From: Flavobacteriales bacterium | GTDB lineage: Bacteria > Bacteroidota > Bacteroidia > Flavobacteriales_F > PHOS-HE28 | DNA length: 64,000 bases | Direction: 5' to 3' | NCBI GenBank assembly: GCA_016703105.1 | Contig: JADJCS010000009.1 | Coordinates: 62,001-126,000, forward strand | Shown: positions 53,265 through 61,623 of the stretch, in pieces | Numbering within the stretch: position 1 is the first letter of the stretch | How the letters are laid out: each line of letters begins with the position of its first letter | Notes under the pieces: model-generated | The model's database searches: none | Told to the model about the DNA's origin: nothing | What the model saw: only the letters and a program-made list of their open reading frames with translations | Program-made: the position numbers and the translations under genes

Positions 53265-56150
53265 TCAGCGGCGGTCGAGCTCGTAGATCAGCTGCACGTA
53301 GCCGAGGCGCCCCACGGCGGGTCCGCCATAGACGAGGTACACATCGTTGTTCCACACCCGGTCCAAGCGTTCATCGCTCGGCACGGTCTTGTCGAACAAG
53401 GGCACCACACCGAAGAGGTTGCTGCAGCCCACCTTCACCGTGAGGCCCGGCTTCGGGAACTTCACGTTCACCTGCGCGTCGACCATGTCATAGCTCGGGA
53501 TGCGGCCGGTGAACTGCGGCGAGCCTTCGAAAACGTAGCCTTCCACGTATTTGTAGTTGATGCCGAAGCCCAGATCCTGTCTGTCCGTCCACGGGATACG
53601 CATGTCGTGCCCGGTGAAGGCAACGTTGAACTTGTTGAGCGGTGTATTGAACGCGGGGATGATCGGATCATCCTCTCCGGCCACCAAACGGTTGTAACTG
53701 TAGTTGACGCTGTAGGTGATCTTGCGGCGGTAGTAGTTCAACCCGATGTTCGCGCCTTGCGTGCGTACCTCTTGCGTGCTGTTGGCCGCGACGCGGTATA
53801 CCTGCAGGGTGAGCGGGAAGCCGTTCCCTTCATCGAAGCTGCCATCAATGCCGATGAGGTAGCCGATGAAATCCGTGTACCAGCTGGTGTAGGCGCTCAG
53901 GTCCAGATAGAACTTTTCCCAGAGCGTGCCGCGATAACCGGTTTCAAGAGTGATCACCTTCTCCGGCCGGATGCGGTCCACATTGAAGTACTCCAACTTG
54001 GGCAATCCATCTGGCAGTAGAGGTGTATTTCGATAGTCATTGAAGCTCTCCAGGGTGATCAGGCTGTCGTTGCCTTCCTCGAACTGCCCTTCGATGTTGC
54101 CCAGCAGGATGGCGCGGCCTACGTTGTAGTAGAGGTACTGATCGGCGAGTGTGGGGTTGCGCACCGCGCGGCTCGCACTGATCCGGATGACGTGCTCCGG
54201 CTTTGGTGTCCAGACCGCGCTGATGGCCGGGGAGTACTGCTCCTTGAAGTTCTCGTTCTTGTCCACGCGCAAGGTGGCGGTCAGCCGCAGTTTTTCGCGG
54301 AGCACTTTCTTCTCGATGCCCACGTAGCCGCCCACTTCCCAGTTGGTGATCACCACATCGGCCGTGTCCTTGAAGATGGTGCCTGCCGTATTGGGCCGGT
54401 ACATGCGGCCGCTGCCGCCCACGGTGATCTCCGCGAACGATGGCTTGAACCGGTACTCGGCCATGCCGTGGTAGAGCGCCGAGCGATCGAAGAACAAGGA
54501 GCCGCCTTCGGTGAAGCGTTTGCCGGTGATCTCATCCCGTTTCTGGTTGAAGCGTTCGGTACCGGGCACGTAGCGCGGGTCCAGGCCGGGGGTGTCTTCA
54601 GCGTTCGTCCATTCCAGCACTTGCTCATGATAGTCTTGGAACAGCTCAAGATTGTCTTCAACGAATTGATCCTGCCATGCGAACCAGGTTTCGCTGGTCC
54701 ATCCGAGTTGTGCGGCTTCATTAATCGAAACATAGTCCGGGTGTGCTTGCACCTGGCTGCGGATGCTATCAGCCCAGAAATCCGTATAAAGCGTGTTCCA
54801 AGGTGTTGTGTTTCCCGAAGCGCCCTGCAAGCGCAAGCCGGTGGTGTAGATGTCGTACGTCTTCCCTGCATCTTCATGTGTGACATAGCCGCGCACGTAC
54901 CATTTCCCTTCCTGCTTGAACTCCAACTTGTGCTGGAAGAACTGCACGCCATCCAGCCGGTAGCGGTTATCGCCCTGGTACACGGTGCTGCCGGTGCTGT
55001 AGTTGCTGCTCACTATTGTCTCCACGCTGTCGGTGATCTTGTAGTGGAGGCTCAATGCTGCCTTCACGTTGTAAGTATTGTAGTCCACCAGATCACGCTC
55101 GTTGTAGCCGTTCCTTAGAAAAATGCCCAAGCCTGGATATGATGCACGCTCAGAGATGGAACGGAGGTAGTTGTTGTTCGTGGTCACATCCTCATCGCCG
55201 TAGCTGTTCACCGCATCGTAACGGCCGGGGTTGTCCACACCAGTGGGGCTGTTGCTGGTGGCCGAATAGTTCTCCGCGAACCAATCCTCGGCGCGCATCG
55301 CGAAGACGTTCACCTTGTACCCGAAGCGGTCTTTGCCTTCTTTGTTCTTGAACACTTGCGCCCAACGGACGCAGCTTTCAAGCATATCGCGTTCACCGCC
55401 TTTCACGCTTACGCTCAGGCCGGGAAAGGCCCAAGGGCTCTTGGTGGTCATGGCGATCACCCCGTTGAAGGCACCGGGGCCATAGAAGGCGCTGCTGGCA
55501 CCGGCGATCACATCCACTTTCAGCACGTCCAGATCGCTGGCACCGAGGAAATTGCCGAGGCTGAAGTTGAGGCCGGGGCTCTGGTTGTCCACGCCATCGA
55601 TCAGTTGCAGGCTGCGCACCGGGCTGGTGCTGTTGAAGCCGCGGGTGTTGATCACCTTGAAGCCGAAGCTCGCCGCCGTCATGTCCACACCCTTCAAGGT
55701 GCCGAGGCTCTCGTAGAAATCGCCGCTCGGCGCTTCGCGGATCGCGATGATGTCCATGCTCTCCACCGTGAGCGGCGCCTGCTTCTGCTTCTCGCTGATG
55801 CGGCTGCCCACTACTTCGGCTTCCTGCAAGAGCACCTGGTCCGTGCTGAGCTTGAACTTCAGGTCCTGGTCCAGGCTCTTCACTTCCACCTCCTGATCGG
55901 TGAACCCCACGTAGCTCACCACCAGTGTGAGCGGCGGCAGTTCGTTCACCAGCAGTTCGAAGCGGCCATCGAAGTCGGTTTGGGTGACGTTCTTGGTGCC
56001 TTTTACCAGTACGGTGGCGCCGATCAGCGTTTCCCCATTGGTGCCGTCGGTCACCACGCCGCGCAATTTGTATTGCTGGGCGAGCAGGCAGCACGGGAGC
56101 AACACGAAGAGGGCCGTGAGGCAGCGGGGCAGGTGGCGCATACGCGGCAT
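53265..56150 (-). CDS. TonB-dependent outer-membrane receptor with carboxypeptidase-like N-domain
   Basis: An outer-membrane active transporter of about 961 residues. ATG 56150 is preferred because upstream sequence is repeat-like and non-coding; a second ATG at 56141 is possible. Signal peptide CLTALFVLLPCCLLAQ. The N-terminal carboxypeptidase-regulatory-like domain (YKLRGVVTDGTNGETLIGAT ... DFDGRFELLV) is typical of Bacteroidota. The plug follows (EVVGSRISEKQKQAPLTVES, LQLIDGVDNQSPGLNF, GPGAFNGVIAMTTKSP), then a 22-strand barrel ending in an aromatic-poor YVQLIYELDRR. No SusD partner is adjacent, which argues for a non-SusCD substrate such as a siderophore, metal complex, vitamin or peptide. 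A TATCTTGG element lies directly before the start. Confidence 0.94.
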   Translation of the reverse strand: MPRMRHLPRCLTALFVLLPCCLLAQQYKLRGVVTDGTNGETLIGATVLVKGTKNVTQTDFDGRFELLVNELPPLTLVVSYVGFTDQEVEVKSLDQDLKFKLSTDQVLLQEAEVVGSRISEKQKQAPLTVESMDIIAIREAPSGDFYESLGTLKGVDMTAASFGFKVINTRGFNSTSPVRSLQLIDGVDNQSPGLNFSLGNFLGASDLDVLKVDVIAGASSAFYGPGAFNGVIAMTTKSPWAFPGLSVSVKGGERDMLESCVRWAQVFKNKEGKDRFGYKVNVFAMRAEDWFAENYSATSNSPTGVDNPGRYDAVNSYGDEDVTTNNNYLRSISERASYPGLGIFLRNGYNERDLVDYNTYNVKAALSLHYKITDSVETIVSSNYSTGSTVYQGDNRYRLDGVQFFQHKLEFKQEGKWYVRGYVTHEDAGKTYDIYTTGLRLQGASGNTTPWNTLYTDFWADSIRSQVQAHPDYVSINEAAQLGWTSETWFAWQDQFVEDNLELFQDYHEQVLEWTNAEDTPGLDPRYVPGTERFNQKRDEITGKRFTEGGSLFFDRSALYHGMAEYRFKPSFAEITVGGSGRMYRPNTAGTIFKDTADVVITNWEVGGYVGIEKKVLREKLRLTATLRVDKNENFKEQYSPAISAVWTPKPEHVIRISASRAVRNPTLADQYLYYNVGRAILLGNIEGQFEEGNDSLITLESFNDYRNTPLLPDGLPKLEYFNVDRIRPEKVITLETGYRGTLWEKFYLDLSAYTSWYTDFIGYLIGIDGSFDEGNGFPLTLQVYRVAANSTQEVRTQGANIGLNYYRRKITYSVNYSYNRLVAGEDDPIIPAFNTPLNKFNVAFTGHDMRIPWTDRQDLGFGINYKYVEGYVFEGSPQFTGRIPSYDMVDAQVNVKFPKPGLTVKVGCSNLFGVVPLFDKTVPSDERLDRVWNNDVYLVYGGPAVGRLGYVQLIYELDRR

Positions 56151-56158
56151 GGTCGCGA

Positions 56159-56166
56159 CCAAGATA
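56159..56166 (-). promoter_or_regulatory. -7-like promoter element TATCTTGG
   Basis: TATCTTGG ends 8 bp before ATG 56150 on the minus strand, giving a very short leader. It is identical to the octamer upstream of the DPP-IV gene. Confidence 0.4.
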
Positions 56167-56386
56167 GCGGGCGGGGCTATCCCGAACGTGTTCGCAAGGA
56201 TCGGCCCTGACGGCGGAGCCGGAAGGGACGGCCGACCGCGCCGTCGCGAAGCGCTATGGCGAAGCACGGAGCGATCTTTAATTGTGCGGGGGGGCGCATG
56301 GAGGGCACCGACCCGCACGGACCTGCACGGAACCAGCAAGATCACTTCGGACCCCGACGCGTCGGGGATCCTCGCGAACTCGTTCG

Positions 56387-58021
56387 CTACTCGACTACGA
56401 AACGTGCGCTGCCCAGCGCTTTGCCCTGCCCATCGATCCCCTGGACAAGGTGCAGCCCTGACGCAAGACCGCTCGTAGGGATCTGGGTAAGGCCGGCCGG
56501 AACGCGACCACGCCATACGATCCGCCCTCGGGCGTCGACCACAATGATCTCTGCGGCCTTGCTCGTGCGCAGGTGCAATGGGTTACCTGCGGCCAACGGC
56601 GAAGGGAAGACCTCCAGCTCTGGGTGATAGTGCGCGGTGTTCTCTTCGAAACCGACCAGGGTGCAGAAGTCGAAAAAGGTTGTGAGGTTGGCAGGGACGG
56701 CAATCGTGGTGGTATCGATGACCGTAACGGCCTGAGGTAATGACGCTGGTAGGGTATCCACTTCTATGAAGGCCATGGGCACCAATGTGTCAGCTACCGC
56801 ATAGGTGGTGTCCATCGTCCAGCCACAGGTGCTGGTCAGGTCCCAGGGGATCCGATCGATCGTCGGTGTGGTCCAGGTGTAGTTGAACAATTGGTCGATG
56901 CGCTTGTAATTCCCGGTGACGATGAAACCTGAGGCCGAACGCTCACCGTAGCCCGTATGACGGATGAATTGCTCGCTGCCAATTACCGTTGTGGGCAGAG
57001 ATCGGGCGGCACCGCCCAGATGAACACCCGCGGATGTGAAGAATTGTCTGGTGCGTAGGCCGAACTCCAGGTCGCCATTGGGGAGTTCGAACCCGGGTTG
57101 AAGCGGATCGATAGGGAAAGGAAGGTACAGGCCGTCGCCGAAAAGCTTGTACCACGCCAGGGAACCGTTCGGATCCAGTCGCACCAGATAGCCGTGTTGC
57201 TGCTGGGGCATGTGCTGTGAGCCGACGATGTATACCGCCCCGGAGCCGGTGACCGCGCACTTGGCGTTCGCATACTCCCAGGATCCGTTCGTCATTCCAA
57301 CCTTGGTGCCCCATACCCTATTGCCGAATTGATCATAGCTCACCGCTGAAATGTGCCCGCCAAAACTGCCCGAGCCACGCAGGAGCAACACGCCATTGTT
57401 CGGTGTTCCGACCAATTGCACATCGTACGTCGTTGTCGTCCATGCGTTCAGGAGCGAAGACCAAAGGATCGCACCTTGGTCATCAATGCTCAGTAGCAGC
57501 TCATGCCATGAGTTGGTGCCGTGGAACAGGACCGAATGCGTCCCGTTCGGGTGGGTGACGAGCATGGGATACGGAGAAGAGGTGTTCAAAGTGCTTGGTA
57601 GCGGCAATGTGTACTTGCGGCTCCAAAGCACCTGCCCTGCGATATCCAGTCGTGTAAGGGTGGCTTGGTAGTTCTCCTCGAAGGCGGGGCCATGGATCCA
57701 GACATCATGAATGAAAATGCACCCTCCGTCCGCCGTGGCGGACAATTGCACGATGTCCCAATGTGTGTCCCCGGAAAAGGCCAGGTAGCTGTTCGCCCAA
57801 AGGAGATCACCGTTCGGGTCCAGCTTCACCAGATAGAGCGCCGTGTCGGCGTCCAGGGTGGTGAGCACACCCCCGTCGGCGGTTTCCACGGCGAGTTCGA
57901 ACCCGGTGGTGGGCTCGGTGTGCTCGAACAAAGTGGACCGCTGGAAGTAGTTCTGCGCCTCCACGCAAGGGGCTGCGAGCAGAGTACCTGCGAACGCGAT
58001 CGAACGGGTCAAGACCTTCAT
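56387..58021 (-). CDS. Secreted propeller-like protein with T9SS type A domain
   Basis: A secreted protein of 544 residues. ATG 58021 begins the signal peptide (SIAFAGTLLAAPCVEAQ). The body is a repeated pattern of the form LDPNGDLLWANSYLAF, LDIAGQVLWSRKYTLPL, YDQFGNRVWGTKVG and LDPNGSLAWYKLFG, which is a beta-propeller of the kind seen in PQQ-like or delta-60 proteins. The last ~85 residues form a T9SS type A sorting domain (VFPSPLAAGNPLHLRTS, LASGLHLVQGI). No catalytic motif; probably a surface binding protein. It ends about 236 bp before the TonB receptor start on the same strand, with a repeat-like interval between, and diverges from the lipase gene. Confidence 0.82.
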   Translation of the reverse strand: MKVLTRSIAFAGTLLAAPCVEAQNYFQRSTLFEHTEPTTGFELAVETADGGVLTTLDADTALYLVKLDPNGDLLWANSYLAFSGDTHWDIVQLSATADGGCIFIHDVWIHGPAFEENYQATLTRLDIAGQVLWSRKYTLPLPSTLNTSSPYPMLVTHPNGTHSVLFHGTNSWHELLLSIDDQGAILWSSLLNAWTTTTYDVQLVGTPNNGVLLLRGSGSFGGHISAVSYDQFGNRVWGTKVGMTNGSWEYANAKCAVTGSGAVYIVGSQHMPQQQHGYLVRLDPNGSLAWYKLFGDGLYLPFPIDPLQPGFELPNGDLEFGLRTRQFFTSAGVHLGGAARSLPTTVIGSEQFIRHTGYGERSASGFIVTGNYKRIDQLFNYTWTTPTIDRIPWDLTSTCGWTMDTTYAVADTLVPMAFIEVDTLPASLPQAVTVIDTTTIAVPANLTTFFDFCTLVGFEENTAHYHPELEVFPSPLAAGNPLHLRTSKAAEIIVVDARGRIVWRGRVPAGLTQIPTSGLASGLHLVQGIDGQGKALGSARFVVE

Positions 58022-58237
58022 GGCGTTCTGTTTTTGGAAGTCGAATGGAACGGACGAAAACGAGGAGACCGAATCTACGCCTTGCAAAAGGTCAGCCGAC
58101 TGCCCACTTGTGGTGAATTATAGCATCGACCACATGGAGGACACCCACGGCGTGACTTTCGCTGTTTTGACGTCCTCCTATCTGTTCGGTTGCCACGCGC
58201 GAGCGAACTTCACGCCCCTTTGAAATGTTCCCATCCC

Positions 58238-59344
58238 ATGCGCACGCCCTTGCTTCTCGCGGTTCTCTGTTCTTCGCTGTGGTGCAACGCGCAACTCCGT
58301 CCCGGCTTCGATAAGGCGGAATACCTGGAACTGCTGCGTGTGATCAGCAGCGGCATCGACTCCATGATGGAGGGATACAAGTTGGACGCCCCGGAGCGGT
58401 TCGAGCGCATCTACCGCAGCCCCGTAGTGGGCATGGACAACCGCTGGTCGTTGTACAGCGATCATAACGGCACCGTCGCGATCGTACTACGCGGCACCAC
58501 GCCACGATCGGTGAGTTGGATGGAGAATTTCTATTCCGCCATGGTGCCTGCGACGGGAAGCATGAAGCTCGACGACGGGCCGACGTTCAACTATTCCCTG
58601 AGTTCCGACCCCAAGGCCGCCGTGCATGTGGGTTGGTTGCTGGGCATCGGTCACCTCGAGCGCACACTTCTTCCGAAACTCGATTCATGCCTTGCCGCTG
58701 GGGGACGCAATGTCTTGATCGGTGGCCATAGCCAGGGTGGTGCGCTGGCCTACCTGCTCACCGCGCACCTCTGGCAATTACGGGCGAGCGGCAGGTTGCC
58801 CGCGGACGTGGTGTTGAAGACCTATTGCAGCGCCGCCCCGAAGCCGGGCAATCTGCCTTTTGCACGGGACTATGAGCACACCACCCGGGGAGGATGGACC
58901 GTGAACGTGGTGAACGCTGCGGACTGGGTGCCCGAGACCCCGGTCACCGTGCAAACATCCGATGACTTCAACGCGGTGAACCCCTTTGTACAGGCCAAAC
59001 CATTGATCCGCAAGCTGCCCTTTCCGCAGGACCTTTTCGTGATCGGTATGTTCAACAAGCTGGACCGACCCACGAAGCAGGCGCGGCGCAATTTCAAAAA
59101 GCTGCTCGGCGGCCGGGCCGGCAAGTTGGCCGCGAAGGGCCTGCCGGGCTACGTGCCACCGGCGTACGCGGATTGCTCGGACTATGTGCGCATCGGGCCC
59201 ATCCTCGTGCTTCAGCCCGATGCCGCCTATCGTACCGCATGGCCCGATGATCCCAAGCGCATTTTCATGCACCATGGCTTGCAGCGCTACTACGAGTTGA
59301 TGGAACGCTACGATCCGATCGGGTGGACCAACAGCGGGAAGTAG
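58238..59344 (+). CDS. Exported class 3 lipase-family protein
   Basis: An exported serine hydrolase of 368 residues, from ATG 58238 with signal peptide LLLAVLCSSLWCNAQ. The Lipase_3 core is clear: GTVAIVLRGTTPRSVSWMEN (oxyanion strand), VLIGGHSQGGALAYLLTAHL (nucleophile Ser in GHSQG), TYCSAAPKPGN, and VVNAADWVPETP (Asp region); the catalytic His is probably in FMHHGLQRYY near the end. It lacks a T9SS domain, so it may stay periplasmic or be a fungal-type lipase in the outer envelope. The next small gene starts 48 bp downstream behind an exact TAnnTTTG element. Substrate: likely acylglycerols or phospholipids, inferred. Confidence 0.9.
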   Translation: MRTPLLLAVLCSSLWCNAQLRPGFDKAEYLELLRVISSGIDSMMEGYKLDAPERFERIYRSPVVGMDNRWSLYSDHNGTVAIVLRGTTPRSVSWMENFYSAMVPATGSMKLDDGPTFNYSLSSDPKAAVHVGWLLGIGHLERTLLPKLDSCLAAGGRNVLIGGHSQGGALAYLLTAHLWQLRASGRLPADVVLKTYCSAAPKPGNLPFARDYEHTTRGGWTVNVVNAADWVPETPVTVQTSDDFNAVNPFVQAKPLIRKLPFPQDLFVIGMFNKLDRPTKQARRNFKKLLGGRAGKLAAKGLPGYVPPAYADCSDYVRIGPILVLQPDAAYRTAWPDDPKRIFMHHGLQRYYELMERYDPIGWTNSGK

Positions 59345-59365
59345 GGTGGTAGCCCCCGCCATGCC

Positions 59366-59373
59366 TATGTTTG
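59366..59373 (+). promoter_or_regulatory. Exact -7 promoter element TATGTTTG
   Basis: TATGTTTG matches TAnnTTTG exactly and lies 19 bp before ATG 59393, suggesting a promoter for the small exported protein and the beta-CASP gene. Confidence 0.55.
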
Positions 59374-59392
59374 GGCAAACCGATCAACCGTC

Positions 59393-59695
59393 ATGAGACA
59401 GCTCCTTCTCGGTGCCGCCTTTGCTTTGCTCACCACCTTGCCCACGGCCTGTGCACAGGAGGGCCCCCTGCTATCCGGTCAACGACTGGTCGAACTTTTC
59501 ACCAAGGTGAACGAAGTGGTCTTCATCGTACCCGGCTTCGAATACAACTACAATGGCGAGTGGCTTCGCGGAATGAAGCTGGAAGACAACAACACCATCA
59601 GCTTTACCAGGGGCAAAGTGGTCCACTACTACGACCTGCGCAAGATCCTGCTGGTGCAGGACGAAGGGGCCTACATCCGCGTTCGCGCTCAGTAG
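59393..59695 (+). CDS. Small exported protein of unknown function
   Basis: A 100-residue protein with a signal peptide (LLLGAAFALLTTLPTACAQ); the Cys near residue 20 is followed by Ala-Gln, so Sec cleavage after Ala or a lipobox is possible. The mature ~78 residues are strand-rich: LVELFTKVNEVVFIVPGFEY, NGEWLRGMKLEDNNTISF, VVHYYDLRKILLVQDEGAYI. I do not recognise the family. Its stop is 6 bp before the beta-CASP start, so the two are almost certainly cotranscribed; a functional link is not obvious because one is exported and the other cytosolic. Confidence 0.75.
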   Translation: MRQLLLGAAFALLTTLPTACAQEGPLLSGQRLVELFTKVNEVVFIVPGFEYNYNGEWLRGMKLEDNNTISFTRGKVVHYYDLRKILLVQDEGAYIRVRAQ

Positions 59696-59701
59696 AACAC
59701 C

Positions 59702-61132
59702 ATGTCCATCACCCTCACCTTCCACGGTGCCGCAGGTACCGTGACCGGCAGCAAGCATTTGCTCGAAGTCCAGCGCCGCGATGGAAAAACGTTCCGTGTG
59801 CTGTTGGACTGCGGCATGTTCCAAGGCGAAGCGGTGAACGGGGCCAAGCAGGACCCGAACCGCCGCTTTGGTTTCGACCCCACCACGGTGGATGCGCTCT
59901 TGCTGAGCCACGCCCACATCGATCACAGCGGCCTGCTGCCCCGCCTCGTAGCGGAAGGGTTCAAAGGACCGATCTACAGCACACCCGCCACGCGTGATCT
60001 GTGCGCCATCATGCTGGAGGACAGCGCCCGCATCCAGGAGAGCGACTTCGCCTACGATCTGAAACGGGCGAAACGACAAGGCCGTGCTCTGGAAGAGGAG
60101 GAACCGTTGTACGCTCCAGAGGATGTGCCGCCCGCCATGGCAGTGTTCCAAGCGATGGACTATGGGGAAGCCCTGGGGATCCTGCCGGGGATCACGGTCT
60201 CCTTCACCGATGCGGGGCATATCCTGGGCAGTGCCGTGGTACACCTCACCATCGACGACGGCGAACGTGTGCTGCGCCTCACCTTCAGTGGCGATGTGGG
60301 GCGCTATGTGGAACGCCTGCTGCCCGAGCCGGTCCCCTTCCCACAGGCCGATGTGATCATCTGCGAAAGCACCTACGGCGATCGCGACCATGAGCCCCTG
60401 GCGCAAGCGGAGGATGAGCTCCTGGGGCATGTGCTACGGACATGCGTGGAGAAGAAAGGAAAGCTCCTGATCCCGGCCTTCAGCATCGGGAAGACGCAGG
60501 AGATCCTCTACACGCTGAACAAGTTGAGCAATGCCGGCCGTTTGCCACGGATCCCCGTGTTCGTGGACAGTCCGCTGGCGATAAGTGCCACGGCGATAGC
60601 GCGCGATCACAGCCGCCTGTTCCGGGCGAGCGTGCGGGAGGAGTTGAGCCGCGATCCGGACCTCTTCAGTTTCCTCGGTGTGGAGTTCGTGCGCGCTGCG
60701 GAGCGCAGCAAACAGTTGAACAGCCGGCAGGAACCGTGCATCGTGATCGCCGCCAGCGGTATGATGGAGGCCGGCCGTATACGCCACCACCTGAAGCATT
60801 CCCTGCCCGATCCCCGCAACACGTTATTGGCGGTGGGCTTCTGTGCGCCGGGCACGTTGGGTGCGAAGATCTTGGAAGGCCGCTCCGAGGTCCACATCTT
60901 CGGCGAACTCGTGCGGGTGAAGGCCGAAGTGGCGAAGATGGAGTTCTACAGTGCCCACGGCGATCGTACCGAACTGGCCCGCTTCATGAGCTGCCAGGAT
61001 CCGGCGAAAGTGAAGCAGGTCTTTCTGGTGCATGGCATCCCCGCTTCCTTGAACGGGCTGAAGGATGTGCTGACGCATCAAGGCTTCAAGAACATCGCGA
61101 TCCCCAAGCGCGGGCAGCGGGTGGAGCTCTGA
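59702..61132 (+). CDS. Metallo-beta-lactamase/beta-CASP ribonuclease-type protein
   Basis: Cytosolic zinc-dependent nuclease of the beta-CASP (CPSF73/RNA-specificity) family, 476 residues. The metal-site motifs are complete: LLSHAHIDHSGLLPRL (HxHxDH), DAGHILGSAV (His) and TFSGDVGR (Asp). The beta-CASP module carries CESTYGDRDH (motif A), LLIPAFSIGKTQEIL (motif B) and KAEVAKMEFYSAHGDRTELA (motif C and C-terminal His). The closing VFLVHGIPASLNGLKDVL is the RMMBL segment. It should cut RNA endo- or 5'-exonucleolytically; it is shorter than RNase J and lacks its extended C-terminus. A role in mRNA turnover is inferred. It follows the small exported protein gene by 6 bp. Confidence 0.94.
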   Translation: MSITLTFHGAAGTVTGSKHLLEVQRRDGKTFRVLLDCGMFQGEAVNGAKQDPNRRFGFDPTTVDALLLSHAHIDHSGLLPRLVAEGFKGPIYSTPATRDLCAIMLEDSARIQESDFAYDLKRAKRQGRALEEEEPLYAPEDVPPAMAVFQAMDYGEALGILPGITVSFTDAGHILGSAVVHLTIDDGERVLRLTFSGDVGRYVERLLPEPVPFPQADVIICESTYGDRDHEPLAQAEDELLGHVLRTCVEKKGKLLIPAFSIGKTQEILYTLNKLSNAGRLPRIPVFVDSPLAISATAIARDHSRLFRASVREELSRDPDLFSFLGVEFVRAAERSKQLNSRQEPCIVIAASGMMEAGRIRHHLKHSLPDPRNTLLAVGFCAPGTLGAKILEGRSEVHIFGELVRVKAEVAKMEFYSAHGDRTELARFMSCQDPAKVKQVFLVHGIPASLNGLKDVLTHQGFKNIAIPKRGQRVEL

Positions 61133-61623
61133 AACGCTCCACGAGATCCGTCAGGATCGGGGGGGGTTCCTGTCACTTTCAGAACCAGGGGAAGTATTTG
61201 CCCGCCCGCTTTCGGGCAAAACCGCGGCTTTCAGTAGGTGCCGACCGGTCGGATGGATTGGTCTGGTGTCCATCCGGTGGCCACGTGCAAGAGAAAGGCT
61301 CTAGCCGCCAGTGCTTCCGTCGTTTTCGGCATGGTCGCTTTCGTTGTTTTTGTTCATTCATACTCTGTGAGTTACCGCTATCATCGGATCAATACGACTT
61401 CCTTGGACCGAGCGTGGGACGAAGGGTGGCGATCCGGTTAGCGGTCAATGAAGGCGGTTCGAACCCTCCCCGGAACCCCGCCTGTGCAGGCAGGCGGTTC
61501 ATTCAGGTTCCAGAATGCGATGCGCCAGGAGGAGCTGATCCATCACTAGGAGGGGAGTCGATCCGCTTGCCACGCAACCGTTCCTCCCTACCTTCCGTCA
61601 TACCTCCGCCCTAACCCTTCGCC
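61133..61623. other. Gene-free interval with palindromic repeat
   Basis: I find no credible gene or RNA in about 490 bp. A palindrome at about 61474-61501 (GAACC..CGCCTG / CAGGCGGTTC) is of the CCTGCCTGC-type intergenic repeat. A T-arm-like GGCGGTTCGAACCCTCC (61453-61469) lacks the rest of a tRNA. Promoter elements for the following protease are probably near its start (CCTAACCCTTCG). Confidence 0.55.

Noticed and set aside
61453..61469. T-arm-like sequence GGCGGTTCGAACCCTCC
   Set aside because: The stem has a C-T mismatch and no matching acceptor, D or anticodon arms are found within tRNA distance.
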